Assembly: GCF_000308295.2 (NCBI RefSeq)
Contig: NZ_HG326652.1
Span: forward strand, 2,849,931-2,913,930
DNA from: Afipia birgiae 34632
Lineage (GTDB): Bacteria > Pseudomonadota > Alphaproteobacteria > Rhizobiales > Xanthobacteraceae
Direction: 5' to 3'
Length of the DNA: 64,000 bases
In this document: piece by piece, positions 16,115 to 24,337 of the stretch
How the letters are laid out: the number at the start of each line of letters is the position of its first letter
Numbering within the stretch: the first letter of the stretch is position 1
The notes under the pieces: model-generated
What the model saw: only the letters and a program-made list of their open reading frames with translations
What the model was told of the DNA's origin: nothing
The model's database searches: none
Position numbers and translations under genes: made by a program

Positions 16115-17164
16115 TCAGCGGTTAAATGCCGCCTGCAAGTCGCTCTGGCTGCTTACGCCATTTTGCAAAGACAGCATCAACAAGATACGCGCCTTTGCCG
16201 GCTTCAAATCGTCAGCCATGACTGCACCCGCATCAAATGAAGTTTTTCCGCCGCCTTCAAAACCGTAGTTAGGCAAAACGCGACCGTTGTGCACGCGTGT
16301 CGAGACCACAACTGCGACATTTTTGGAGATCGCGTATTTAACTGCATTGAACATCGCAACATTCATGTTGCCCATGCCCAACGCCTGCACCACGACACCC
16401 TTGACGCCGCGGTCAACAGCATTACGCAAGGCTTCGCCATCTGCACCACCATACATCGCCACGATTTCCACCTCAGGCATTTTCTCTGCCCGGATGGGAA
16501 TGTACTGACGACGCAGTTGCACGTAAGAGAAGTTCACGCGATCAGGATAAACCTCACCCAGGAAGCCGTAGTCACCTGATTTGAATGTCTCTACATTGGC
16601 TGTATGGGTTTTCGTCACGTAACGTGCGGCATTGATCTGGTTGTTCATTGCCAGCATCGCGCCTTTATCCTTCGCCTGCGGATCAACAGCAATACGGACT
16701 GCATTCAGCAGATTGCGCGGGCCGTCAAAATCGGACACCGAGGCATTGCGCTGCGCGCCGATAAGAACAACGGGTTTGCTAGATTTAACGGTCAGATCAA
16801 GCCAATACGCTGTTTCTTCCAGGGTATCCGTACCGTGTGAAACGATAACGCCAGACACCTCATTGCGATCCAATGCTGTCTGGACTGCTTTCGTCAAAAC
16901 AACCCAACGCGCCGGATCCATATAATCCGACGGCACATTGGAAAGATTGTTGACTTCGATGGTGGCGTACTTGGCCACATCAGGAACGGTTGCCAGCAAG
17001 TCATCGCCAGAAATGGCAGGGACCGGTGCATTTTTCACCGGATCGATCTTCATCGCGATCGTGCCGCCGGTCGCGATGAATTGCACAACCGGCTTGTCTT
17101 GCGCAAAGGCAGGTGTGGCGGCCAACATAAGCAGGCTAAGAGCAGCATTTTTGCAAAGTGTCAT
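16115..17164 (-). CDS. L-asparaginase, periplasmic type II
   Basis: A 349-residue secreted asparaginase that hydrolyses L-asparagine (and often glutamine) to the acid and ammonia. A signal peptide ends at AFAQ near residue 23. The first active-site motif ATGGTIA is near residue 32 and the second, SHGTDTLEETAYW, near residue 112; both catalytic threonines and the following Asp are intact. The length and the C-terminal QNGVSSQSDLQ agree with the family. ATG 17164 follows AGGGGA at good spacing; the open frame continues upstream only through an integrase remnant. It looks complete, but it sits alone between decayed genes and a tRNA att site, so it may have arrived with an earlier element. Confidence 0.93.
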   Translation of the reverse strand: MTLCKNAALSLLMLAATPAFAQDKPVVQFIATGGTIAMKIDPVKNAPVPAISGDDLLATVPDVAKYATIEVNNLSNVPSDYMDPARWVVLTKAVQTALDRNEVSGVIVSHGTDTLEETAYWLDLTVKSSKPVVLIGAQRNASVSDFDGPRNLLNAVRIAVDPQAKDKGAMLAMNNQINAARYVTKTHTANVETFKSGDYGFLGEVYPDRVNFSYVQLRRQYIPIRAEKMPEVEIVAMYGGADGEALRNAVDRGVKGVVVQALGMGNMNVAMFNAVKYAISKNVAVVVSTRVHNGRVLPNYGFEGGGKTSFDAGAVMADDLKPAKARILLMLSLQNGVSSQSDLQAAFNR

Positions 17165-17480
17165 GATGTATCCCCTGAGTGTGATGCGTTCTATCAGATC
17201 GACAAGAAGCGGCGTCAATGAAGAAGGCGAATCTTCTTGTGAAGTCGACAAGATCACCGATTCAGGGTCTTCCGCAGCTTTCACGCTCAGCATCCACGAG
17301 GCGACTTTGGCGGCCCTCACGACCGCCGTCCTGTAGTCGGCGGTGCGAAGACTGATCCGAATGCTGACCCCGATTTCGGAGAGAGGCAAGCCGGCAGCGC
17401 GCTCTAAACAGGTATCTTCCCTCGCGGCGGGAAATGAAAGCTGACCGTGACAACGCGTGCTCCAACTGTGTCCAAACCAT
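17165..17480 (-). pseudogene. Remnant of a tyrosine recombinase N-terminus (DUF6538-like)
   Basis: Two overlapping minus-strand frames give REGRYLFRAR and then SEIGVSIRISLRTADYRTA with VVRAAKVASWML. Joined, this resembles the arm-binding N-terminal domain of phage-type integrases (RYxFRxRxP...IxxSLxTxDxxxA). The catalytic domain is absent: the asparaginase gene begins where it should continue. The fragment lies beside the 3' end of the tRNA-Met piece at 17569, the usual position for an integrase, which points to an earlier element at the same site. Confidence 0.5.
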
Positions 17481-17568
17481 GAGACACAGGTCACACTGCC
17501 TTTAACGAGCAAGGCCAATTTCGTTAAATTTATTGAAGAATTTCGGCAGTTGGGAGCTGCAAGGTCAG

Positions 17569-17613
17569 TGGTAGCGAGAGAGGGACTCGAACCCCCGACC
17601 CCAGGATTATGAT
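17569..17613 (-). other. 3' half of a tRNA-Met (CAT) gene, probable attachment site
   Basis: On the minus strand the sequence runs TCATAATCCTGG, then a T-arm (GGGGGTTCGAGTCCC) and the acceptor end with an encoded CCA. The 5' half of the tRNA is missing: upstream bases cannot form the anticodon 5' stem. Such 3' tRNA fragments are the att repeats left by integration. Its orientation implies that the element lies to the right, with the intact tRNA at the far end, which I do not find in this window. Confidence 0.7.
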
Positions 17614-17781
17614 GACCCGCCTTTTATGGTCTAGGAGCCTCACTGGCTCACTTCGCGGCGTTTTTTCTCAAAAAATGGTGGAGACCCCATTCCTTGGGGC
17701 TGGAATCCGGTCCGATTCCTCGGTTTCGTTGGCACGAGCGTGGTACGATTGCCGCGAAATTCCAATTTCAAGGATTCAATT

Positions 17782-19296
17782 GTGGCCGCTAACAAGTTTT
17801 CCACGAGGTGCGACCTCACCGCCAAGGTCGTCGAGGAAGCCATTGCACTGGCGATCGCAGGCAAGACCCCGCGATTCGACTATTGCGACAACAGCCAGCC
17901 CTACTTCGTGCTGAGGGTTCGGGCTCACTCCCTCTCCTGGCTGGTCAAGACCCGGGAGAACAGCATCAAGATCGGCAACGCCATGCCGCCGGAGAAGCGC
18001 AAACGCCTGCCTGAACGTCGCATGCGGGCAAGCAAGGTGGGCGATGAGGATCTCGGGCTCCGTGAGGCCCGCCAGAGGGCCAAGCTCGAATGGGCCAAGC
18101 TGGGCAACGAGGTCGCCGCGCCAGAAGAGAAGCCGTGCTGGACTTGGGACCAGCTCGTCGAAGCGTACAAGACCCACATCTCAGGCATGCGCGAGGACGC
18201 CCGCGGCCAGCCCATCTACCCATCGAAAGAGACCCACAGCGATGTCCGGTTGATCTTCGCTCGTCTGGGGGTGGCCAAACACGCGAACAGACTTCTCAAC
18301 GACCTGGACGAACACTGGTTCGAGGACGTCCAAGAGGCTGTCCACGAGGCGAGCGGATTTGACGCGTACCGAAAGTTTCGCAGCTACGGACGGGCGGCAT
18401 TGAATTGGGCGCAGAAGTTCAAACGAAAGGAGAGCGGCCTGGACGGCCGGCAATGGTGGAAACTGGCTGAGGAGCGGAGGCGCACCTCGAAGGAAGTCGA
18501 AAAGAAGCTCGTCCGGACCAAGGAGCTCAAGAAGAAGAAGTCCGACTTCAGGGTCGAGCATCTCGGCAAGCTTCTGGCCCAGCATGAGCGCTTCTGTCTT
18601 GCACGCGTCGGCAATGAGCGCATTTCGCCCGGTGTGCGATGGGGCTTATGGTGGGACTGCCTGACCGGACATCGGCGGGGATCCGGTACGTGGATTGCTT
18701 ACGACGATATCGTCTTCGAGGACCCTCGCCTTCCGAAAGGCTGGGGACTGGCGACCTGGCAGCCGGAAGTCATGAAAACACAGAACGCCTTTACTCTTCC
18801 GATCCCACCGCTCGGACTTCATATCATCCGCTGCTGCCGACGGGATGTCGATACGGCGACCGCTCGCATCGTCAAGAACCTCAAAAGTCCCTGGATCTTC
18901 ACTTCGAGGGTGCTTCAATCCGATGCCGGCATCATCCCCGCTTCAGGCTCCGGCCTAGCGAACCACATTCGAAACATGCGCGGTCAGCGTGCTAAACATG
19001 GCGGCAATCATCGGGATACTCTCAAGGGCATCCCGCCATTCAGCATGCACATTATCCGCTCCACGATGGGAAATTATATCCTTGATGAAACGGATCTCCC
19101 TCGAGGCGTGGCCTCGCTCATAATCGCCCATGAAATTGCGGGCGACCACAGGTCAGAAATGGACCGCGTCGGCGATACGGGAAAGCGCTGGTACTTCCAG
19201 GCGCAGCGCATCCCCGAAAAGACCAAAGGAATGGAGCTGTGGTCGAAAGCCCTTCTAGAGGCTTTCGATAACGCAGGAGGCATCTATCCGACGTGA
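17782..19296 (+). CDS. Tyrosine recombinase (phage-type integrase) of a genomic island
   Basis: A site-specific recombinase of about 504 residues adjacent to the tRNA-Met fragment. The C-terminal catalytic domain shows the first Arg in LTGHRRGSGTW near residue 294, the HxxR box in SMHIIRSTMG near residue 423 and the nucleophilic Tyr in KRWYFQAQ near residue 471. Residues 20-110 form an arm/SAM-like part and a charged KKK-rich linker lies near residue 250. It is longer than most integrases (350-420 residues). I use the GTG at 17782, preceded by AAGGA; an in-frame GTG lies 14 codons earlier. It probably mobilised the island that begins here. Confidence 0.88.
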   Translation: MAANKFSTRCDLTAKVVEEAIALAIAGKTPRFDYCDNSQPYFVLRVRAHSLSWLVKTRENSIKIGNAMPPEKRKRLPERRMRASKVGDEDLGLREARQRAKLEWAKLGNEVAAPEEKPCWTWDQLVEAYKTHISGMREDARGQPIYPSKETHSDVRLIFARLGVAKHANRLLNDLDEHWFEDVQEAVHEASGFDAYRKFRSYGRAALNWAQKFKRKESGLDGRQWWKLAEERRRTSKEVEKKLVRTKELKKKKSDFRVEHLGKLLAQHERFCLARVGNERISPGVRWGLWWDCLTGHRRGSGTWIAYDDIVFEDPRLPKGWGLATWQPEVMKTQNAFTLPIPPLGLHIIRCCRRDVDTATARIVKNLKSPWIFTSRVLQSDAGIIPASGSGLANHIRNMRGQRAKHGGNHRDTLKGIPPFSMHIIRSTMGNYILDETDLPRGVASLIIAHEIAGDHRSEMDRVGDTGKRWYFQAQRIPEKTKGMELWSKALLEAFDNAGGIYPT

Positions 19297-19380
19297 CCGT
19301 TCGCCGCGTGTCTGACGTTAAGTGGAAGCCTAGATAGCAACATCACTTTGGTCGGACCGAGCGCATTCATCAATATATAG

Positions 19381-19417
19381 CTATACGTCAAAGCGTATTA
19401 TACGCCATAACGTATAG
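19381..19417. promoter_or_regulatory. Array of CGTATA half-sites, operator before the first XRE gene
   Basis: CTATACG (19381-19387) and CGTATAG (19411-19417) form the outer inverted repeat, and GCGTATTATACGC (19393-19405) an inner perfect palindrome. The array overlaps the expected promoter of the XRE gene at 19452. The same TATACG unit recurs at 20309-20330. Confidence 0.6.
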
Positions 19418-19451
19418 AAAGTCTCTTGCCCGCGATGCTTGATCGCGGCGG

Positions 19452-19685
19452 ATGGCCAAGGAACCAAGAAATTCGCCACGTAGCGTTCTGGCACGTAACG
19501 TCAGACGGCTTCGGCTTGAGCGCGGCTATTCCCAGGAGGAACTCGCTGCCGAGGCCAAGACAAGGCAGGCTCTCGTAAGCAAGGTCGAAGTCAGCGACGC
19601 AAATCCCACGCTCGATTCGCTCGCACGTCTGGCACGGGCTCTGGGCGTGGACTTAGCCGAACTTTTCGATGCGTCCCGCAAGTGA
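19452..19685 (+). CDS. XRE-family transcriptional regulator, island copy 1
   Basis: A 77-residue protein that is almost only a helix-turn-helix of the Cro/CI type: LARNVRRLRLERGYSQEELAAEAKTRQALVSKVE, then NPTLDSLARLARALGVDLAELF. It resembles small controller proteins and antitoxin-type repressors. It is close in sequence to the second XRE protein 270 bases downstream, so the pair arose by duplication. The CGTATA operators just upstream suggest autoregulation. It lies between the integrase and the AAA-protease module; whether it controls excision or the module is not shown. Confidence 0.85.
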   Translation: MAKEPRNSPRSVLARNVRRLRLERGYSQEELAAEAKTRQALVSKVEVSDANPTLDSLARLARALGVDLAELFDASRK

Positions 19686-19960
19686 GCGGAGCAGATGAAA
19701 CGCCGGCGTTGTGGGCGAGCGCGCCGACTACTTCCGATTTGCATCAGCCGCGAGACTTATGCACCTCCAAAGGTCACGAGCCACAAGCAGCGCGCACCAC
19801 ATTACATAGGCCACCGATCTGCGCGTAGCTGCGTTGATCACCCCCGCGCGAATCCTTGCCTCCATCGGGGGTAGCGGGAGCTTTTGAAGCATGCCAAGGT
19901 TGATGTGGCATGCTCCTACGTCGACTTCTCCGAAGACGCGTCAAGGATTCGACAGGAGCC

Positions 19961-20215
19961 ATGCCCAAACCTAAGTCCTTTCCGATGCGAAAAGCAGTCG
20001 ATGATATCGTCAAGGATACTTTCGGCCGAAAGGTAAGAGAACTTCGGCTTTCCTTGAGCATGTCACAGGCAGACTTGGCGGATAGGACGGAGACCCGTCA
20101 GGCGCTCATCAGTGAGATTGAGCGGGGAGAAGCCAACCCGACGCTCGATTCGATCCTGCGGATCGCAACAGCCTTGGGAGTCGAGGTGGTCGAGCTTTTT
20201 GACTCACGTCAATGA
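19961..20215 (+). CDS. XRE-family transcriptional regulator, island copy 2
   Basis: An 84-residue helix-turn-helix protein with a basic N-terminal extension of about 18 residues. The core VRELRLSLSMSQADLADRTETRQALISEIERG and NPTLDSILRIATALGVEVVELF is clearly paralogous to the XRE protein at 19452. The start at 19961 follows AGGAG; the frame extends 17 codons upstream but without a ribosome-binding site. About 95 bases after it lies a second TATACG-type palindrome in front of the TnsA-like and AAA-protease genes. The two regulators may act on these operators with different strength. Confidence 0.85.
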   Translation: MPKPKSFPMRKAVDDIVKDTFGRKVRELRLSLSMSQADLADRTETRQALISEIERGEANPTLDSILRIATALGVEVVELFDSRQ

Positions 20216-20308
20216 TGAAGCTGGATTGATAGTAGGCGGAGCCCGTCTCCGCCGAGCCGACCTAAATCCGTCCCAAAACTTTTAGCGCCATATCTTTGAC
20301 GTACTTTT

Positions 20309-20330
20309 GTTATACGTTATAGAGTATAAC
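20309..20330. promoter_or_regulatory. Palindromic operator before the TnsA-like/AAA-protease genes
   Basis: GTTATAC at 20309-20315 is repeated inverted as GTATAAC at 20324-20330 with an 8-base centre. It shares the TATACG/GTATA element with 19381-19417 and so probably binds one of the two XRE proteins. The stretch 20331-20586 after it has no convincing gene and may be a long leader. Confidence 0.55.
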
Positions 20331-20586
20331 GAGACTGCGAATTACGACGCATTTGATGCGGCTGACGATTTGACCCGGATTTGTCTTCGTCCTGATCACT
20401 GCAGAGGCGCCGCCTTTCGAATCCGATGTTCGGATTGTCGAAACGGCTGGACTCGTTAGTCCGAAACGCCACGGGCCTTTCCGGCCACCCTGATGGACGG
20501 CATCAGAACCGCCATTCTCACCTTTCAATCCCAGATCGATACGGACCCTTGAGCGTTCGAACTCCATGAAAGAAAGGATTACGCCG

Positions 20587-20847
20587 ATGTCCAGCAAACA
20601 CCCCCGCCCTGACGACATCTTCCGTGATCCGCAACTTCTTCAGGACATTGATCAATGCGCATCTCTCAACTTCGCCGTCAGACTGTCGTCCCGTCCTTCT
20701 TCGCGAGCTCCAAATGCAAGGTTGCGATTCCCCTACGCAACGTCCTTCTCCGCGACGCGCTCCAGCAAGCGAGCCTTGAGTCTTCGGTTCGGGCGATCAG
20801 CTATCGGAAGGCTACGGACTTACAAGGCCCGCCGGTCGCGCTTATAG
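20587..20847 (+). CDS. Uncertain small ORF overlapping the TnsA-like gene
   Basis: An 86-codon frame beginning MSSKHPRPDDIFRDPQ after AAAGGA. The first 22 residues look like a real N-terminus, but from about 20655 on the sequence is arginine/serine-rich and overlaps the better-supported TnsA-like frame. It may be a short leader peptide, or the true N-terminus of the next gene separated by a frameshift. I do not recognise it. Confidence 0.25.
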   Translation: MSSKHPRPDDIFRDPQLLQDIDQCASLNFAVRLSSRPSSRAPNARLRFPYATSFSATRSSKRALSLRFGRSAIGRLRTYKARRSRL

Positions 20848-21248
20848 GCGTGGTGATAGAAAGAGTGGACGGGAATTTTTTCCTCGCGGTTTGCGAGACG
20901 CGACCGAAGCGTAGCGACGAGGAACTCGCTCGCCTGGCAGAAGCGCTCGAAAGCAGCGGACTACGCTTGCTCGAACGGGACGCTCACGATATCAGACGCG
21001 AACCCTTGTTCTCCAACGCGCGCGCAGTCTGGTCGTATGAGCGCTATCATGTCCCACTCAAGGACAGGCTAAGGATAGCGGCCGCGCTCGCCGATGGTGG
21101 ACCGCAATCGTTCCTCGAGCTCGAAGATCGTGCTCGTCCATCGGGCGATATTATAGCGGCTGTGTGCGCTCTAGCCTGCGAAGACCTTGTGGAACTCAAC
21201 ATTCACGACTCTTATTTAGGTCCACGCACAATTGTGCGTGGACCTTGA
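20655..21248 (+). CDS. TnsA-like (degenerate nuclease fold) plus winged-helix protein
   Basis: A 197-residue protein. Residues 60-130 (VALIGVVIERVDGNFFLAVC...REPLFSNARAVW) resemble the TnsA-type PD-(D/E)XK fold, but the catalytic Asp and the QxK motif are not visible (ETRPKR is found there), so a nuclease would be inactive. Residues 135-185 (VPLKDRLRIAAALADGG...IIAAVCALACEDLVEL) read as a winged helix and match the C-terminal part of TnsA-type proteins. It precedes the AAA+ protease gene by 158 bases and follows the XRE operator. I infer an adaptor or DNA-binding role; the family call is tentative. Confidence 0.5.
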   Translation: MRISQLRRQTVVPSFFASSKCKVAIPLRNVLLRDALQQASLESSVRAISYRKATDLQGPPVALIGVVIERVDGNFFLAVCETRPKRSDEELARLAEALESSGLRLLERDAHDIRREPLFSNARAVWSYERYHVPLKDRLRIAAALADGGPQSFLELEDRARPSGDIIAAVCALACEDLVELNIHDSYLGPRTIVRGP

Positions 21249-21406
21249 GCAGGTTGGACCGGCTTCGCGAAATCTTGATGTGGATGTGAGGTTGGTGATG
21301 ACGCCGTCGATTGCAAGTTTGCGGCCAGGTGGAGGAAGCATTTCAGCCTGAGAGGCGAAAGTCGGCTTCACCCTTCCACCCTCGACCTTAATGAGGGGTA
21401 CCTCCC

Positions 21407-23869
21407 ATGGCACGTTTTCGCTGCCGCGCCTGCGGCGAAGAAAGCACTTTCGTCTACGATGGTCGCAAGGACTGCCCGAACTGCGGTGCTACCGACGTGC
21501 AGATCAAAGTGCACCTCTGGATCCTATCGGATCTGCATCTGGAATTGACCCGGGGCTGGGATCTGCCGTCCGGGGACACGCGTCCGAACTTCGACTTCAT
21601 GATCGTCGCAGGCGATCTGATTCCCCGCATGGAGCGCGGCGTTCGCTATTGCCTGCATGATCCAGCCCATCGCTCAATATCCAAAATTTTCTGGTCCGAA
21701 TGCCTGCTATCGCCGAGGAAAGCGGAGCCATTCGCTATCCACTTCGATCTGTTCGCGACGGACGTCGGTGGAGTAAGCTCGATGAATTCGCAAGTATCGG
21801 CTCCTCGCGATCTTCTCGCACGGGCCTACCTGGATATGTTGGCCTCCGAGGCTGGCACAAACAGCAGTCCACTCCTACGTAGCGGTAATCTTGACGATCC
21901 GATCGAGCGACTAATTGACGATTTGTCGAGGCCCCCAGAGTCTGAAGGTCGGACGTCGATCCGAGCTGACCTCGCAGCTGCTGCAGTGTTGGTCGCCCGC
22001 GCGATCGAGTCAGTAAGCGGACTCACCCGCGATCTGCGCCGAGGCTGTCCTGTCGTGTCGCTTGCCACCCATAGAGCCGAGGTAGTTTCCTTAGTTGAGC
22101 AGGTTCTAAAAGCCTGCGCTTTTGGCGCTGAAGCGACAGTGCTCAATGAACGAACCTTCAAAAGCGTCCACACCCATCCCGTGTTGCTGCTGGCCAGAGA
22201 CGGCACCTCCAAGGAGGACAAAGCGGAACGAGGAAATCACACTGTTGCAAGCGCGCTGCACGCCCGCGCACCCATCTTCGGCATCGCACCTGATCCGAAT
22301 CGTCATTTGGCGCGCGATCTCCTTCGGGCGGCGGAACACCATCTTTCCCTGAGTCAGCTCGATGCCTCCGCCATCGCGCTGGTGATCGAAGCCGTCACAG
22401 GGAGGCCTCCCAGCGTAACGGTGGACGAACAACTCGTTCGGGCCGTCGATATTTCAGACCTTGCCCTGTCGGTTCGATCAGATCGAACGGCAGATGATTG
22501 TATCAAACGACTCGAAAGGATCGTTTCGACGAAGTCTTTCTTTGACCATCGTGGTCCAAGCTTAGAAGAGCTTGCCGGCTACGGCGAGGCGCGCGAATGG
22601 GGTCTCAATCTTGTTTCCGATCTGCGTGAATACCGAGCGGGCCGCCTTGATTGGGAATCTATGGAAAAAGGCTTGCTCTTGGCTGGCGCCCCTGGCGTAG
22701 GCAAGACACAATTTGCCCGAGCGGTAGCGAAGTCTGCAAATGTGCCCTTGATAGCGACGTCTGTCGCCGATTGGAATGCATCTGCCTATCTTTCGGGTAC
22801 ATTGGTCGCAATCAAAGAGTCGTTCTCGCGGGCGCGACAGCTCGCGCCCTGCATATTATTCATCGACGAACTGGATGGGATATCTGATCGAGCAACTCTG
22901 ACCTCCGACTACAGGGAGTATTGGACACAGATCGTCAATCTTCTTTTGGAGCAATTAGCTGGGGTCGAAGATCGTCCCGGCGTGGTCGTGATCGGAGCAA
23001 CCAATCACCCCGACCATATCGATCCTGCGATACGGCGCGCAGGACGTCTCGATCGCACGATCGAGATCGGGCTACCTGATGCCGAGAACCTGACGGCCAT
23101 CTTCCGCTTTCACCTCGGTGGAGATGTCCTGCCCAGAGTCGATTTGATGCCGGCCGCCCTCGCAGCGTTAGGTAAGACCGGTGCAGATGTCGAGGCGTGG
23201 GTCCGACGGGCGAAGTCACGTGCCCGCCGCGCCAAGCAAGACCTCGTATTCGACGATCTACTTTACGAGATCCGGTCCGGGCGGGAAGGATTGCCGGAAA
23301 GCCTCAGGCGGATCTGTTCAGTCCACGAAGCCGGACACCTCGTCGTAGGCGTCGCTTTGGCTGTGTTCGAGCCTCAGGCGCTGACGATTCTCGATGATGG
23401 CGGCGCCACCCGCGCTGAACTTTCGCGAGCCAATTCGCAAACTCAGAGCGGCATTGAAAACTTCATCACCGCACTTCTTAGCGGGCGGGCCTCCGAAGAA
23501 ATCATCCTCGGCTCTTCGCAGGCAACTGCAGGAGCAGGCGTTGGGGAGCATAGCGATTCTTCGCGAGCCACCACTGCGGCGATCGACCTAGAGCTATGTT
23601 TTGGCTTCGGAGCGATTGGCGTGGCGCGGTTTTCAGATCGTGCCACAGAGATGTTATTGCATGATGCCTCAATTGTTGGCCTGATCACGAAACGCTTAGC
23701 TCGCTGCCATGCGCGAGCACGCGAACTCATCGCGGCGAACCGGCAGTCAGTCGAAGCCGTGGCACGCCTTTTGGAACAGACGGGGTATCTGGATCGAGCC
23801 GCCATTGACGAACTCTTGAAAAGGTATCCGGTGCGAAATGTGGCGGCAGATGATGGGGCGCTCAAATGA
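21407..23869 (+). CDS. FtsH-like AAA+ M41 metalloprotease with N-terminal zinc ribbon and truncated metallophosphoesterase
   Basis: An 820-residue protein. Residues 6-26 hold a zinc ribbon (C6, C9, C23, C26). Residues 38-75 are the start of a calcineurin-like phosphoesterase (ILSDLHLEL, VAGDL) that breaks off before the GNHE motif. From about 126 a helical region follows, then an AAA+ domain with Walker A GAPGVGKT near 426, Walker B CILFIDELDG near 481 and the RAGRLDR arginine-finger region, and an M41 peptidase domain with the zinc motif HEAGH at 640-644 and the family segment GRASEEIILG. No FtsH-type transmembrane helices are visible, so it is probably cytosolic. A Met at 126 (base 21782) with GGAG upstream may be the ancestral start, the first part being an in-frame fusion from a deletion. 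It should unfold and degrade proteins. Confidence 0.82.
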   Translation: MARFRCRACGEESTFVYDGRKDCPNCGATDVQIKVHLWILSDLHLELTRGWDLPSGDTRPNFDFMIVAGDLIPRMERGVRYCLHDPAHRSISKIFWSECLLSPRKAEPFAIHFDLFATDVGGVSSMNSQVSAPRDLLARAYLDMLASEAGTNSSPLLRSGNLDDPIERLIDDLSRPPESEGRTSIRADLAAAAVLVARAIESVSGLTRDLRRGCPVVSLATHRAEVVSLVEQVLKACAFGAEATVLNERTFKSVHTHPVLLLARDGTSKEDKAERGNHTVASALHARAPIFGIAPDPNRHLARDLLRAAEHHLSLSQLDASAIALVIEAVTGRPPSVTVDEQLVRAVDISDLALSVRSDRTADDCIKRLERIVSTKSFFDHRGPSLEELAGYGEAREWGLNLVSDLREYRAGRLDWESMEKGLLLAGAPGVGKTQFARAVAKSANVPLIATSVADWNASAYLSGTLVAIKESFSRARQLAPCILFIDELDGISDRATLTSDYREYWTQIVNLLLEQLAGVEDRPGVVVIGATNHPDHIDPAIRRAGRLDRTIEIGLPDAENLTAIFRFHLGGDVLPRVDLMPAALAALGKTGADVEAWVRRAKSRARRAKQDLVFDDLLYEIRSGREGLPESLRRICSVHEAGHLVVGVALAVFEPQALTILDDGGATRAELSRANSQTQSGIENFITALLSGRASEEIILGSSQATAGAGVGEHSDSSRATTAAIDLELCFGFGAIGVARFSDRATEMLLHDASIVGLITKRLARCHARARELIAANRQSVEAVARLLEQTGYLDRAAIDELLKRYPVRNVAADDGALK

Positions 23870-24138
23870 TCAAAGTGACGATCGAAATCATCCCCGGCGG
23901 TTACGCCGAGGCCCGACGCACGATCGGGCTCATGCATGTCGCCAACATCTCTAATCTTGCGCGGCGGAGCGATTACCGGGTCGATCTTACGGAAGGAGAG
24001 AATCCCCTAGCCGGTACGAAGTCGTTCACCTGCACCGTTTACGTGCGCGATCATGACCGTAACCAGAGCGTCTGGTCGCTAATTGAGAAAGCCATCGCCG
24101 CGGCAAAGGGCGCGGAGTTCGACCGCGGCTCGGGATAA
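23866..24138 (+). CDS. Small protein coupled to the AAA+ protease
   Basis: A 90-residue soluble protein beginning MIKVTIEIIPGG; its ATG overlaps the protease stop codon (ATGA), so translation is coupled. The pattern of alternating strands (RVDLTEGENP, KSFTCTVYVRDHDR) with a C-terminal helix (SLIEKAIAAAKGA) suggests a compact alpha/beta fold. I do not recognise a family. Tight coupling suggests it works with the protease as an adaptor, inhibitor or substrate. Confidence 0.75.
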   Translation: MIKVTIEIIPGGYAEARRTIGLMHVANISNLARRSDYRVDLTEGENPLAGTKSFTCTVYVRDHDRNQSVWSLIEKAIAAAKGAEFDRGSG

Positions 24139-24337
24139 GTAATTCTCTAGTGCTGAATAATCAGACCAGACCGTTTCGGCCATTTCTTTAGCACGCAACA
24201 CCCTAGCGCGGTTTTGCCTCCCGTAGGATTCTCGGTTTCTCTCAGGAACGCATGCCTGCGACTTCGCGGTGCTGTATGCTGGTCTCCGATCAAGCCCTCA
24301 GGTTCTGGGGTGCTATGCTGTTCGAACAGGGGTACGA

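Noticed and set aside
20655-24138. Tn7-like transposon
   Set aside because: Although one protein resembles TnsA, there is no TnsB-type DDE transposase, TniQ or end repeats nearby, and the AAA+ protein carries an M41 protease domain rather than TnsC features.
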